Source of the DNA: Bacillus pumilus
Lineage (GTDB): Bacteria; Bacillota; Bacilli; Bacillales; Bacillaceae
DNA length: 64,000 nucleotides
Direction: 5' to 3'
Assembly (NCBI RefSeq): GCF_003431975.1
Contig: NZ_CP027116.1
Span: 2,542,001 to 2,606,000 of the forward strand
The position numbers were made by a program, and so were the translations under genes. Within the stretch, counting starts at the first letter, position 1; every line of letters begins with the position of its first letter. Below are positions 31,393 to 41,793 of this stretch, one piece after another. The notes under the pieces were generated by a model. That model was not told the origin of the DNA. It saw only the letters and a program-made list of their open reading frames with translations, and did no database searches.

Positions 31393-32007
31393 TTACTCTT
31401 CTTCGTCTTCTTCTGGCCTTGCAAAAACGGATTGACCTGGGTATGGCTGCATATAAGGCTGAGCTGGATAAGCTCCCATCTGGCCATAAGGAACAGGATT
31501 TGGATAATGTCCTGGCCACGGCTGATGCTGCTTCATGCCATCATCACATCCACAGTCTTCCTTACCGTAAGCCTCATTTGAAACGTTTGGATAAAAGCCT
31601 TGATTTGCGTTTAAATTGGCGTTAGCGTTGGCATTTGGATGCATATGATGATGCCAATGATGCCCGTCGTTTGCATGATTCTCGTAATGTTCCCCGTAAT
31701 AAGCTGGCGCTTGGTACGCAGGATAATATGGCTGAGCTGGGTATGGATATGGCATCATGTGATGGTGATAATATGGCTGGACAGGATAACAAAGGCCTGA
31801 ACCTGGTAAAATTGGCGATGCTGGAACCATTTGCTGCGGATATGGATACATCGCTGGCATGTAATGACCATGACCATAACCATAATAAGGATCGTATTGT
31901 TCATGATGATGGTGCTCTTTATTTTCAGCCATTCCACCTACCGCTGCGCCCCCTACATTCGGCATTTGCGGGAAATTAGGAAGGTTTGGGTAATTGCTGT
32001 GCTCCAT
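31393..32007 (-). CDS. safA: Internal in-frame start: SafA C-terminal short form (C30-like)
   Basis: Met200 of SafA (ATG at 32007) is preceded, at the usual spacing, by AAAGGAGGAGGGAAAAGAT, a near-perfect Shine-Dalgarno sequence. This would give a 204-residue C-terminal protein without LysM. In B. subtilis SafA an internal start yields the C30 form, so the feature is expected by homology and visible in sequence. Translation from it is inferred. Confidence 0.75.
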   Translation of the reverse strand: MEHSNYPNLPNFPQMPNVGGAAVGGMAENKEHHHHEQYDPYYGYGHGHYMPAMYPYPQQMVPASPILPGSGLCYPVQPYYHHHMMPYPYPAQPYYPAYQAPAYYGEHYENHANDGHHWHHHMHPNANANANLNANQGFYPNVSNEAYGKEDCGCDDGMKQHQPWPGHYPNPVPYGQMGAYPAQPYMQPYPGQSVFARPEEDEEE

Positions 32008-32604
32008 ATCTTTTCCCTCCTCCTTTTGATGCGGAATATGAATAAACGGATCATAGCCCTTTGCCACTTCATCTTTTAAATGACCTTTATTTTCATCATA
32101 AAAATGGTCTTTGTTGTCTTTATGATCCTTATTTTCATGATGAACATGATCCTTGTGATCTTTGTGGTCCTTTTTCTCATGCACATGATCTTTTTTCTCG
32201 TGATGTTCTTTTTTGGGAGGAGGCGTGAATGGCTGGTAGAGATTGGTCTGATAATAGTTCACATCGACTTGCGGAAAAACTGGCTGCTCAATCTTTGGCA
32301 CTGGCGGTACATAAGGGACCGGTTCATTTGGCTTTTCTTTTGGCTTCGTATCTTGCACTTGCACGACATCTTTTGGCTTTTCTTTCACATACGGATGTTC
32401 TTTCGGCTTTGGCATTTCTTTTGCTTTTTGATGGTCTGTTTTCACAGGAACACCACTAGATGGAATTTTGATCTTCATACCCGGCATGATCAAATCTGGG
32501 TTACTGAGCTGCGAATTTAGTTTTTTCAATTCCTGAAAGTCGACTCCGTATTTCTTTGAAATTTTCCAAAGGGAGTCTCCTTTTTGCACAATATGAATTT
32601 TCAA
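31393..32604 (-). CDS. safA: SafA, spore inner-coat morphogenetic protein
   Basis: A 403-residue protein with an N-terminal LysM domain (residues 2-48, MKIHIVQKGDSLWKISKKYG) that binds cortex peptidoglycan. A Pro/Lys-rich linker (50-130) follows, then a His/Lys/Asp repeat tract (about 133-180, DHKDH-type units). The C-terminal half is rich in Tyr, Pro, Asn and His. The B. subtilis homologue organises the inner coat and is cross-linked by Tgl. The start is TTG 32604 after GGAGGGGAAAACG. Inside the gene a second strong ribosome site precedes Met200 (see separate entry). Confidence 0.93.
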   Translation of the reverse strand: MKIHIVQKGDSLWKISKKYGVDFQELKKLNSQLSNPDLIMPGMKIKIPSSGVPVKTDHQKAKEMPKPKEHPYVKEKPKDVVQVQDTKPKEKPNEPVPYVPPVPKIEQPVFPQVDVNYYQTNLYQPFTPPPKKEHHEKKDHVHEKKDHKDHKDHVHHENKDHKDNKDHFYDENKGHLKDEVAKGYDPFIHIPHQKEEGKDMEHSNYPNLPNFPQMPNVGGAAVGGMAENKEHHHHEQYDPYYGYGHGHYMPAMYPYPQQMVPASPILPGSGLCYPVQPYYHHHMMPYPYPAQPYYPAYQAPAYYGEHYENHANDGHHWHHHMHPNANANANLNANQGFYPNVSNEAYGKEDCGCDDGMKQHQPWPGHYPNPVPYGQMGAYPAQPYMQPYPGQSVFARPEEDEEE

Positions 32605-32652
32605 CGTTTTCCCCTCCTATGCAAAACGTGAACGTAGCGGTTATGTCAGAAG

Positions 32653-32661
32653 TACAATATG
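32653..32661 (-). promoter_or_regulatory. Possible sigma-K-type -10 of safA
   Basis: Minus strand CATATTGTA fits CATANNNTA, about 50 bp upstream of the safA start. The -35 is not clear. Mother-cell expression is expected for safA; this assignment is weak. Confidence 0.35.
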
Positions 32662-32734
32662 TTTCAACATAAATTTATGCCTACTTACAAGCCGATATGA
32701 TAAAAACTTGTTTTCTGATAGGAGGGGGGGTGGA

Positions 32735-33847
32735 TCAATATTTAATGGTGAGCATTTTCTTCAGCGCAAGTAAAGCGTCTTTCGTTGTGTCCTCATTGAC
32801 CTGAATCAAACCGGCAGGATCACCTTTTTCAATGCTCTCAAGTGACCATAACAAATGAGGCAGATCAATTCGGTTCATAGTCAAACAGGGACACATATCA
32901 GGATTAAGGGATTCAATTTGTTTATCTGGATGCTGATCTATGATCCGTTTGACTAAATTCATCTCTGTTCCAATCGCCCATTTGCTTCCTGCTGGCGCCT
33001 CCTTGATCGTATCAATAATAAATTTCGTTGAGCCCGCTAGATCAGAAGCCCTGACGACTTCATGCGTGCACTCTGGATGGACAAGGATTTGAATGTCACG
33101 GTCTTTTTTCCTCGTTTCTTCAATATTTCGCACCGTAAATTTCTCATGTACAGAGCAATGGCCTTTCCATAAAATCATTTTGATACGAGAAAGCGGCTGA
33201 TCGGTGATAAGCTTCTCTTCTATTTGATCCCACACAGCCATTTCTTCTAGCGAAATGCCTAAATCATAGGCCGTATTACGCCCTAAATGCTGATCAGGCA
33301 AAAACAGAATCCGCTCCTTTTGTGTGAGCGCCCACTCTAGCACTTTTTTAGCGTTTGAAGATGTAACAGTCGCCCCGCCATGCTTGCCGACAAATGCTTT
33401 AATATCAGCTGTTGAGTTGACATACGTAAGTGGAAGGATCGTCTCCCCAAACAGACCAATGAGCTTCTCCCATGCTCTGTCCGTTTGTTTCATGTTCGCC
33501 ATATCTGCCATTGAACAACCAGCTCTCATATCTGGCAATAGGACCTTTTGATTCTTGTTTGACAGCATATCTGCCGTTTCAGCCATGAAATGAACCCCGC
33601 AGAACACAATGTATTCAGCCTCTTGATTGTCAGCGGCTATTTGTGCGAGCTGCAATGAATCTCCTGTTGCATCTGCAAATTGAATGACTTCATCCTTTTG
33701 ATAATGATGCCCTGGTATAAAAAGCTTTGATCCAAAAGCCTGTTTAATGTCTAGTACACGCTGCTTCATTTCCTCTTCAGAGCGTTGTTTATATTCTTCA
33801 GGCATCATGGCTGCATGTTGATTCGCAAGTACATCAAGCATGGACAT
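32735..33847 (-). CDS. nadA: NadA, quinolinate synthase
   Basis: A 370-residue 4Fe-4S enzyme that condenses iminoaspartate with dihydroxyacetone phosphate to quinolinate. Candidate cluster cysteines are in [23 protein letters not shown] and [32 protein letters not shown] lies near 42-61. ATG 33847 follows GGAGGAACGACTC and overlaps the nadC end by 14 bp. It is the last gene of nadB-nadC-nadA, repressed by NadR. Confidence 0.96.
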   Translation of the reverse strand: MSMLDVLANQHAAMMPEEYKQRSEEEMKQRVLDIKQAFGSKLFIPGHHYQKDEVIQFADATGDSLQLAQIAADNQEAEYIVFCGVHFMAETADMLSNKNQKVLLPDMRAGCSMADMANMKQTDRAWEKLIGLFGETILPLTYVNSTADIKAFVGKHGGATVTSSNAKKVLEWALTQKERILFLPDQHLGRNTAYDLGISLEEMAVWDQIEEKLITDQPLSRIKMILWKGHCSVHEKFTVRNIEETRKKDRDIQILVHPECTHEVVRASDLAGSTKFIIDTIKEAPAGSKWAIGTEMNLVKRIIDQHPDKQIESLNPDMCPCLTMNRIDLPHLLWSLESIEKGDPAGLIQVNEDTTKDALLALKKMLTIKY

Positions 33848-34697
33848 GAGTCGTTCCTCCTTTATGGCTGAATTCCATATTCATACTAAAATCAAATGCT
33901 GGCGCAGAATGCGTTAGAAAACCAAGTGAAATCAGGTCGACACCAGTCCCTCTGTAGCTTGGCAATGTCTCTAACGTAATGCCTCCTGAAGCCTCCGTAA
34001 GAATTGTGCTCGGCGTCATTTGCTTAAAACGTTTTACTTCTTCCGGAGAGCAGTTGTCAAACATGATGACATCGGCTTTTGCATCAATGGCTTCGATTAG
34101 CTGCGCTTCAGATTCAATTTCCACTTCAATTTTCACCATATGACCGGCATATGCCCTTGCTTTCTCTACTGCCTCACGAATAGAGCCGCATGCCGCAATA
34201 TGATTGTCTTTTATCATTACTCCATCTGATAAGCCGAAGCGATGATTCTTTCCGCCTCCTGTCTTCACAGCGTATTTCTCTAACATACGCAAGCCGGGAG
34301 TCGTTTTTCTCGTATCACAAATCGTAATTGATGGATCCGCTAATCGCTGGACTGCTTCATGTGTTAAGGTGGCGATACCTGTCATGCGCTGCAAGACATT
34401 TAAAATGACCCGTTCTCCTTTTAATAAGTCGCTGACTGGTCCCTTTATTTTCGCCAGCACTGCTCCTGAATGAATCCAATCACCTTCTTCAAAAAACAGC
34501 TCTGTTTGAATTTGCTCATTCAACAGGCGGTATCCTACGTCAATTACGTGAGAACCTGACAATACCCCCGATTGTTTTGCGATCATGTAAGCTGTTCCTT
34601 TCTTGTCTCTAAAGATGGCATCAGCTGATACATCTCCAAAACCAATATCTTCTTTGAAAAAATAAGTCAGCATTTGTTTTAACTGTAGACGTTCCAT
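33834..34697 (-). CDS. nadC: NadC, quinolinate phosphoribosyltransferase
   Basis: A 287-residue type II phosphoribosyltransferase making nicotinate mononucleotide from quinolinate and PRPP. Signature stretches are [15 protein letters not shown] (near 98-112), [20 protein letters not shown] (near 127-146) and [12 protein letters not shown]. It overlaps nadB by 19 bp upstream and nadA by 14 bp downstream, indicating translational coupling. Confidence 0.97.
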   Translation of the reverse strand: MERLQLKQMLTYFFKEDIGFGDVSADAIFRDKKGTAYMIAKQSGVLSGSHVIDVGYRLLNEQIQTELFFEEGDWIHSGAVLAKIKGPVSDLLKGERVILNVLQRMTGIATLTHEAVQRLADPSITICDTRKTTPGLRMLEKYAVKTGGGKNHRFGLSDGVMIKDNHIAACGSIREAVEKARAYAGHMVKIEVEIESEAQLIEAIDAKADVIMFDNCSPEEVKRFKQMTPSTILTEASGGITLETLPSYRGTGVDLISLGFLTHSAPAFDFSMNMEFSHKGGTTHVHA

Positions 34698-36253
34698 TTT
34701 GCACCGATCCTTTCATTTTTCATCACATAAATACGCCCCTTTTCATGGACGATCTGCTTGCCCCGCCATAAATCATCATTCCGCTTTGGATAATCCATTC
34801 GATAATGCCCGCCTCTGCTTTCTGTACGAAGTAATGCAGACTTCACAAGGCGAATCGCTAATGCCCATTGATTACTTAATTCAAGCTGTTCATTTGTGAT
34901 ATTTTTCACATTGATTTGCTGACAAGGGACTTCCTGTAATGTTTGAAGCAAGATCTTTAACCCTTTTTCATCTCTCACAATTGCGGCATAAGTCGTCATC
35001 CATTGTCTCAACTGATCCTTTGACATCGCTGGGACAGACCACACTTCTTGAAAAGTACATGATGAGACTGTGTTTTTCAGTATAGATAACTGTTCCATTC
35101 TCCGTGCCGCTTTGTTTCCTAAAACGAGACCTTCCAAAAGAGAATTACTCGCCAATCGATTTGCACCGTGTAAGCCTGTACAGGCCGCCTCGCCAATAGC
35201 AAAAAGTGAAGGAACCGTCGTTTCTCCATATTCATTGACGCAGATTCCGCCCATTAAAAAATGCATACCTGGGGAAACCGGTAGCCTGCCACTTGCCATA
35301 TCGACACCTGCCCGCTGACACATTTCATCAATTGCTGGAAAACGAACGGAGAAATGTGGAATCTCACGAATATTGAGATAAAGTCCGTGACCGAGTTGCT
35401 GCTCATGAAAAATAGCTCTAGCGACGACATCTCTAGGCGCTAAATCCGCTTGTGGGTGAACACCTTTCATGATCCTCCTACCTGTTTCATCCTCTAAATA
35501 GGCTCCCTCTCCCCGGACTGCTTCTGACACGAGACCGACTGCTTTTCCGGCAATCGTCAAGAGAGTCGGATGGAATTGAACAAATTCGAGATCAGCTAAC
35601 TGTGCTCCGGCTCGATAGGCCATCATCAGGCCATCTCCTGTTACAGAAGAGTCATTTGTGCTTGTTTCATATAGGGAGCCGCAGCCGCCCGTAGATAAAA
35701 CAACTGCATCTGCGGTCATGGTATGTACGTTTCCTTTCTCGTCTTTCCACACAACACCGATGCAGGCTCCTTCATGCACCAATAGATCAATGACATGATG
35801 ATATTCGTATAAATGAATATGTGAGCCAAGCTGATTTTTTAAGTATTGCACAAGAGTTTTGCCTGTTTGGTCTCCTCCTGCATGCAAAATACGAGGCGTC
35901 GTATGTGCCCCTTCTTTACCTAATTGCGGCACGCCCGTCTTTGTTTGATCAAATGGACAGCCTTCTGCTACGAGCTGCTCTACAAGTTGTTTTCCAAGAC
36001 TTACAATCTCTTGTACGGTTCTTTCATCATTGTGATCACATCCGGCAGCTAATGTGTCCTGTACATGCTGATGAATGGAATCATGTGGTGAAAAGGGTGC
36101 AGCAATTCCTCCTTGTGCAAGCATGGAATTGCTAGAGGAAAATTGTTTTTTTGTCATCATGATAACTTGGCAGTTTTCCGAAATGGAGCTTGCAAAAGAA
36201 AGCGCAGCAATGCCTGACCCCACCACAATGACTTTTTTGATTGATGACACCAT
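34679..36253 (-). CDS. nadB: NadB, L-aspartate oxidase
   Basis: A 524-residue FAD enzyme of the succinate dehydrogenase flavoprotein family, oxidising aspartate to iminoaspartate. Dinucleotide motif VVGSGIAALSFASSI is near residues 9-23, SSNSMLAQGGIA near 42-53, and LHGANRLASNSLLEGLV near 362-378. ATG 36253 follows AGGAGGGGCA; five upstream codons in frame lie before that site. First gene of nadB-nadC-nadA, divergent from nifS with a short shared control region. Confidence 0.96.
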   Translation of the reverse strand: MVSSIKKVIVVGSGIAALSFASSISENCQVIMMTKKQFSSSNSMLAQGGIAAPFSPHDSIHQHVQDTLAAGCDHNDERTVQEIVSLGKQLVEQLVAEGCPFDQTKTGVPQLGKEGAHTTPRILHAGGDQTGKTLVQYLKNQLGSHIHLYEYHHVIDLLVHEGACIGVVWKDEKGNVHTMTADAVVLSTGGCGSLYETSTNDSSVTGDGLMMAYRAGAQLADLEFVQFHPTLLTIAGKAVGLVSEAVRGEGAYLEDETGRRIMKGVHPQADLAPRDVVARAIFHEQQLGHGLYLNIREIPHFSVRFPAIDEMCQRAGVDMASGRLPVSPGMHFLMGGICVNEYGETTVPSLFAIGEAACTGLHGANRLASNSLLEGLVLGNKAARRMEQLSILKNTVSSCTFQEVWSVPAMSKDQLRQWMTTYAAIVRDEKGLKILLQTLQEVPCQQINVKNITNEQLELSNQWALAIRLVKSALLRTESRGGHYRMDYPKRNDDLWRGKQIVHEKGRIYVMKNERIGAKWNVYS

Positions 36254-36338
36254 TGCCCCTCCTGTCATTTACATCTGTCTTGACACATATCATTACATAA
36301 CACTACAATAAATACAAGAAAAAATTTTCACATAGGAG
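36254..36338. promoter_or_regulatory. nadB / nifS divergent control region with probable NadR operator
   Basis: The nifS promoter is clear: -35 TTGACA (36280-36285), 18-bp spacer, -10 TACAAT (36304-36309). The -35 is part of the small palindrome TGTCTTGACA (36276-36285), a plausible NadR (YrxA) contact site. The nadB promoter must overlap on the other strand. Known in B. subtilis: NadR with nicotinic acid represses both units. Confidence 0.7.
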
Positions 36339-36347
36339 ATGGATCGG

Positions 36348-37490
36348 TTGGTTTATTTAGATTACGCAGCTTCGACACCTGTTTCAGAGGAGGCCCTTCA
36401 TGTCTTTCAGCAGCTAAGTCAAGATTGTTACGGGAATGCAAGCAGTCTTCATGATGCAGGGGGAAGAGCAAATGATATATTGACTTACAGCAGACAATCA
36501 TTCGCTGCCATTCTTGAGGGTGAACCAGATGGTATCTACTTTACAAGCGGCGGAACAGAATCCAACCTTTTGGCGATTCAATCGATCGCAAATGGTCTGC
36601 CAGCACACAGGCAGCACGTCATTACAACTTCTGTAGAGCACCCTTCTGTTCATCACGCAGTTAACAGCTTAGAGCGCCTTGGCGTGAAGGTCACGATCAT
36701 TGAACCAAATCCAGATGGGATCATCACTCAGGACATTCTCAAAGAAGCGTTATTGCCTGAAACAGGGCTCGTATCTATTCAGCATGCTAATTCAGAGACA
36801 GGGATTATCCAGCCGCTCGCTGAATTGGCGCCCCTTTTAAAAGAAAAGCACATTGTTTTTCATACAGATGCCGTGCAAACATTCGGAAAAATTCGTGTGT
36901 CCATCAAGGAGCTTGGGGTTGATGCCGTGTCCATCTCTAGTCATAAAGTGTATGCACCTAAGGGCGCTGGTGCTGTCTATATGGGCGCACATGTACCTTG
37001 GAAGCCTTTATATTCAGGTGCAGTTCAGGAAGGTGGCTTCCGCCTTGGAACAGTGAACGTTCCATCCATCGGTGCTTTTACTGCTGCGAGCGAACAATTG
37101 ATGCTAAAGCGAGATGAGCTCCATCGACAACATGAGCTGCTTCGTGATTATTTTCTTCAGCAGCTCAAAATAAGACAGCTTCCTGTCCGTACACTTCAGA
37201 ACAATGGCAGCCGCCGTGCTCTGCCTCATATTATTGGTTGTTTTTTTGAAGGGTTTGAAGGACAATATGTAATGTTAGCATGTAACCGGCATGGAATTTG
37301 TATATCAACTGGAAGTGCATGTGCTTCTGGTTATCATGATCCTTCCCCGGCTGTGAAGGCATTGCACGTATCAGATCGTGATGCCCTTCAATTCATTCGA
37401 CTATCATTTGGATCGAAGTCATCAAAAGAGGACATCGATCAGCTTTTGCATACATTTGAACATTTGCAAAAGGAGAAGAAAGGAGCATAG
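36348..37490 (+). CDS. nifS: NifS/NadS, cysteine desulfurase for NadA cluster
   Basis: A 380-residue class V PLP aminotransferase. The PLP lysine lies in SISSHKVYAPKGAG, and the catalytic cysteine in ISTGSACASG. Its neighbours indicate it supplies sulfur for the 4Fe-4S cluster of NadA. The start was placed at TTG 36348 (LVYLDYAAS), seven bases after AGGAGAT and equivalent to the usual family start. An ATG at 36339 overlaps the ribosome site itself. It is followed 3 bp later by nadR. Confidence 0.93.
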   Translation: MVYLDYAASTPVSEEALHVFQQLSQDCYGNASSLHDAGGRANDILTYSRQSFAAILEGEPDGIYFTSGGTESNLLAIQSIANGLPAHRQHVITTSVEHPSVHHAVNSLERLGVKVTIIEPNPDGIITQDILKEALLPETGLVSIQHANSETGIIQPLAELAPLLKEKHIVFHTDAVQTFGKIRVSIKELGVDAVSISSHKVYAPKGAGAVYMGAHVPWKPLYSGAVQEGGFRLGTVNVPSIGAFTAASEQLMLKRDELHRQHELLRDYFLQQLKIRQLPVRTLQNNGSRRALPHIIGCFFEGFEGQYVMLACNRHGICISTGSACASGYHDPSPAVKALHVSDRDALQFIRLSFGSKSSKEDIDQLLHTFEHLQKEKKGA

Positions 37491-37493
37491 GAC

Positions 37494-38036
37494 GTGGAGC
37501 AAGAGAGGAAACTCATTGGCGAAGAGAGAAGAAGTGCCATTTTAGAGTGGCTGAAAGAAACAGATACCCCGCTTACCGGAAGTTTTTTAGCTAAAAAGGC
37601 AGCTGTTTCTCGACAAGTCATTGTACAAGATATTTCACTATTAAAAGCAAAAAACGAACCCATTATTGCGACAAGCCAAGGCTATGTGTACATGGCACCG
37701 CAGCATGCGCCAGAAAGAGAAATTGAACAAATCATCGCCTGCAAGCATGATCCTGTTCATACGGAAGAGGAACTGACATTGATTGTAGACTTTGGTGTGA
37801 CCGTAAAAGATGTGATCATCGAGCATCCTGTTTACGGTGAATTAACGGCCTCGATCCGCGTCAGCACTCGCAAACAAGTAGCTGATTTCGTTCATCACAT
37901 TTCTAACACGGGCGCCTCCTACTTGTCAGAACTAACAGACGGCGTGCACTTACATACACTAACCTCTTACAGTCAAACGCAGCTTGACCAAGCCATTCAA
38001 GCACTCGATGACGCAGGTTTTTTAATTAAAGACTAA
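37494..38036 (+). CDS. nadR: NadR (YrxA), NAD biosynthesis repressor
   Basis: A 180-residue regulator with an N-terminal helix-turn-helix (LTGSFLAKKAAVSRQVIVQD, near 27-46) and a C-terminal 3H domain. The histidines are in PVHTEEE, FVHHISN and GVHLHTL and are expected to bind metal and nicotinate. It represses nadBCA and nifS-nadR. The GTG start at 37494 is 3 bp after the nifS stop. Its terminator is split by repeat copy 4. Confidence 0.94.
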   Translation: MEQERKLIGEERRSAILEWLKETDTPLTGSFLAKKAAVSRQVIVQDISLLKAKNEPIIATSQGYVYMAPQHAPEREIEQIIACKHDPVHTEEELTLIVDFGVTVKDVIIEHPVYGELTASIRVSTRKQVADFVHHISNTGASYLSELTDGVHLHTLTSYSQTQLDQAIQALDDAGFLIKD

Positions 38037-38060
38037 AAAAAGTGTCCTGCAAGGGACACT
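38034..38060. terminator. Left copy of duplicated nadR/pheA terminator hairpin
   Basis: AGTGTCC/GGGACACT hairpin with an A-run to its left (U-tract for pheA transcripts). It is repeated exactly (20 bp) at 38238-38257. Confidence 0.85.
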
Positions 38061-38237
38061 ACAGATTGTTGACAAAGGGCTAAAATAATGTTTATTTTAG
38101 CCCTTTGTCTCCTTTTCAGCGTGATAGAAAACCTTTGAAGTCTAGGAAGGGCGAGCACCGGAACGGAGCGAATTTGACATTCGTGAGTACCGGCGCGCAG
38201 ACCTGACAAAGAATGCGAGGGTTTGTCTACACGCTGA
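38061..38237 (+). repeat. Terminator-inserted structured repeat, copy 4 (177 bp, long form)
   Basis: Begins ACAGATTGTTGACAAAGGGC. The 5' hairpin at 38071-38109 is perfect, with 16-bp arms and a 7-base loop. TTCAGCGTG pairs with terminal CACGCTGAA, and the 3' hairpin has arms GACAAA/TTTGTC. It is flanked by exact 20-bp copies of the terminator hairpin (38041-38060 and 38238-38257). This is the cleanest insertion in the window. Confidence 0.93.
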
Positions 38238-38264
38238 AGTGTCCTGCAAGGGACACTATTTTTC
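38238..38264 (+). terminator. Right copy of duplicated nadR/pheA terminator hairpin
   Basis: Exact copy of 38041-38060, followed by ATTTTTC, so it can end nadR transcripts. The pheA stop codon (complement of 38256-38258) overlaps its last two bases. Confidence 0.85.
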
Positions 38265-39134
38265 ATTCGTTAATTCATATGTTTGATAGCTGCCGAGCAG
38301 TTTGACCTCACAGCCAATCGCTTCTAATTCCTGAATCGTGCCAGGGACAAGAACATCATCCATTTCTTTTTCAATATCAATAATAAATAAATAGTGCCCA
38401 AGACCCGTTTTAGTCGGTCGAGATTCAATTTTTGACAAGTTGAGATTCCGCCAAGAAAAAGCAGATAACACGCGATGCAGTGCACCTGATTGGTCATCCT
38501 TTGGCAGACTGACAACTATGGTCGTTTTTGGCTTGGATGAGAAGCCAGCATTCATTGGAAAAGTTGCCTTAGGATCTTTATGTAAAATCACAAAGCGTGT
38601 ATGGTTGTGCGGATAATCATGAATGTCTTTTTTTGCAATCGTTAAACCATACGTTTTTGCCGCAATTTCATTGGCAATGGCACCGGCAGCTTCATCCGGA
38701 TGCTCACTAATGTATTTTGCTGCATAACCTGTTGATTCCACTGGCCTGTGAGGTATATCAGGATACTGCCTTTTCAGAAATTGGTGACACTGGGCAATCG
38801 CATGCGGATGTGATTGGATCACATCTAATGTCTCCCAGCTCTCCGCTCTTGAAGGATGGACGAGTAAATGCTGCCGAATCGGAGCTGTTATTTCACCAAC
38901 AATGGACAGCGCTTCTTCATGAATTAAATAATCAATCGTTAAGTTCACAGATCCTTCGAGTGCATTTTCAAGTGGAACGACCGCCAAATCTACTTCGCCT
39001 TTTGACACAGCATCCATACATTGCGGGATTGTTGCATAGGCACGCTGCACTGTATCTGCCGGAAAACAAGAGCATACGGCCAAATGAGTAAATGTTGCCT
39101 CTGGTCCAAAATAACCTACAGTTAATTGCTTCAT
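38256..39134 (-). CDS. pheA: PheA, prephenate dehydratase
   Basis: A 292-residue enzyme converting prephenate to phenylpyruvate. The catalytic PDT domain (about 1-185) contains GYFGPEATFTHLA and HTRFVILH. The ACT regulatory domain (about 205-280) has the ESRPTKTGLGHYLF motif that binds phenylalanine for feedback control. It is the last gene of spo0B-obg-pheB-pheA. The stop codon overlaps the duplicated terminator hairpin, so its mRNA crosses repeat copy 4. Confidence 0.96.
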   Translation of the reverse strand: MKQLTVGYFGPEATFTHLAVCSCFPADTVQRAYATIPQCMDAVSKGEVDLAVVPLENALEGSVNLTIDYLIHEEALSIVGEITAPIRQHLLVHPSRAESWETLDVIQSHPHAIAQCHQFLKRQYPDIPHRPVESTGYAAKYISEHPDEAAGAIANEIAAKTYGLTIAKKDIHDYPHNHTRFVILHKDPKATFPMNAGFSSKPKTTIVVSLPKDDQSGALHRVLSAFSWRNLNLSKIESRPTKTGLGHYLFIIDIEKEMDDVLVPGTIQELEAIGCEVKLLGSYQTYELTNEK

Positions 39135-39152
39135 CTGCTATGATCTCTCCTT

Positions 39153-39596
39153 TTACGCCCCAGAACCTAGTATTTCAACTTTTTCGACAAATTCAAGTTT
39201 TCTTAATTGATTCATGACTGTGTTGATATCATCTGCCATGCCAGCCGTGCTAATGGATAGGGTGACATTCGCTCTTCCTTGCAGCGGAATCGTTTGGTGA
39301 ATGGATAACACATTACAGCCAGAGTCAGCCACAATTTGAAGCAACCTTGACAGAGCCCCAGACCGATCTTCAAGGTGGAAAAACAATGTGATGATCTGCT
39401 CTTTTACCATCGTATAAAATGGAAAAACAGCATCTCGATATTTATAAAAAGCACTGCGGCTTAAATCCGCTTGTTGAACAGCATCAGCAACTGAATCCGC
39501 TTTTTTGCGATCGAGAAGCTTTTTGACTTCAAGCGTTTTTCGCATCGCATCTGGAAGGACATCCTCTCTTACCAAATAGAACGTTTCTTCTTTCAC
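39153..39596 (-). CDS. pheB: PheB, ACT-domain protein (UPF0735)
   Basis: A 147-residue protein with an N-terminal helical part ([19 protein letters not shown] near 43-61) and a C-terminal ACT domain ([20 protein letters not shown] near 68-87). The length equals B. subtilis PheB. It was once assigned chorismate mutase activity; the sequence supports a regulatory ACT protein rather than an enzyme. It lies 18 bp upstream of pheA. Confidence 0.92.
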   Translation of the reverse strand: MKEETFYLVREDVLPDAMRKTLEVKKLLDRKKADSVADAVQQADLSRSAFYKYRDAVFPFYTMVKEQIITLFFHLEDRSGALSRLLQIVADSGCNVLSIHQTIPLQGRANVTLSISTAGMADDINTVMNQLRKLEFVEKVEILGSGA

Positions 39597-39651
39597 CTGT
39601 TTTCTCCCCTTTTAAAAACGGGAGAGCCCATGGACTGGACCCTCCTTTTGA

Positions 39652-40959
<1,308 letters not shown>

Positions 40960-41553
40960 TCACATATCTCGTTCTTGCCTCAAACAAAGCTCAATCATGG
41001 ACTCATGACTTGTCACATGAAATTGCGTTACACTCATACATGGATAGTTTGCTTCATGAAACGCATTTAACGCATCCAAACTTGTTAATTTCCCTTTGAA
41101 ATCAAAATATAAGATCACATCATTCTCTTCATGATCTGTTTGGAACGTGACCGTTAAATGATTTTCAGTTTTTTGGCAAACTGATTGATCGAATATCGAA
41201 AACAACTCCTGTGATACCGTTAGCAGCTGCGATTCATATGCTGATAAGTCTCGGGTTTCACCAAGCACTTCATATTCTAGGGTGATAAAATGCGACTCCC
41301 AATTAAATGTTAGAAAGGAATAGGCCAATTGGGGAATTTTTAAATTTGAGAGTTTGGATTCATGCTGTGCTTCAATGACCATTTCTTCTATAATTTCAAA
41401 CACCCGGTCATATTTTTCTAATGTCAAGTTGCCTTTGATCAGCTGCAATTTATTCATCCAGTCGTGTCTTGAACGACTGAGCAGATAGATCAATTCATTT
41501 GTTAATGCAACGTGAGTTAATTTTTCGTTTTGTTTACTTGGTATCTCTTCCAT
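40960..41553 (-). CDS. spo0B: Spo0B, sporulation initiation phosphotransferase
   Basis: A 197-residue phosphorelay protein that passes phosphate from Spo0F to Spo0A. The phosphorylatable histidine is His30 in LSRSRHDWMNKLQLIKGNL, the same number as in B. subtilis. The C-terminal domain is a degenerate ATPase-like fold without nucleotide motifs. It is the first gene of spo0B-obg-pheB-pheA. Confidence 0.95.
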   Translation of the reverse strand: MEEIPSKQNEKLTHVALTNELIYLLSRSRHDWMNKLQLIKGNLTLEKYDRVFEIIEEMVIEAQHESKLSNLKIPQLAYSFLTFNWESHFITLEYEVLGETRDLSAYESQLLTVSQELFSIFDQSVCQKTENHLTVTFQTDHEENDVILYFDFKGKLTSLDALNAFHEANYPCMSVTQFHVTSHESMIELCLRQERDM

Positions 41554-41650
41554 TATCGCACTCCCAATCGTTTGGTCTCTCTTTTAGGAGTCTTATCATC
41601 ACTCTGTCTCCCTGAATTATAACAGAGAAGACAGCATAGAAAAACACTAG

Positions 41651-41776
41651 TTATGTGAGGAAAGGTTGTTTTTTCTGATCTATAGGAGAAAATGAGGCAA
41701 AGTCAGCAAACGTTCTTTGATATTTATGGAGTGCATCTTCTTTTATCATCTTCGGTACCACTTGTAAAAAGCGCAA
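41651..41776 (-). CDS. Candidate 41-residue ORF between rpmA and spo0B
   Basis: The reading frame (VPKMIKEDALHKYQRTFADF in its middle) has protein-like composition and fills much of the otherwise empty 276-bp gap. The TTG start at 41776 has AGGGAG at poor spacing (about 3 bases), and a GTG at 41761 has none. It could instead be leader sequence of spo0B. I do not recognise it and treat it as doubtful. Confidence 0.22.
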   Translation of the reverse strand: MRFLQVVPKMIKEDALHKYQRTFADFASFSPIDQKKQPFLT

Positions 41777-41793
41777 AAGCTCCCTGAACAGTG

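Noticed and set aside
31635..32520. Several plus-strand frames opposite safA rich in His/Asp or Met/Ile
   Set aside because: They arise from the biased codon content of the His/Lys/Asp tract of SafA on the other strand.
38033..38266. Open frames on the minus strand inside repeat copies 3 and 4 with a shared sequence ending in LPRLQRFSITLKRRQRAKI-type residues
   Set aside because: They exist only because the repeat copies are similar; they have no ribosome site, run through the hairpins and are broken in copies 1 and 2. The conserved feature is structure, not a protein.
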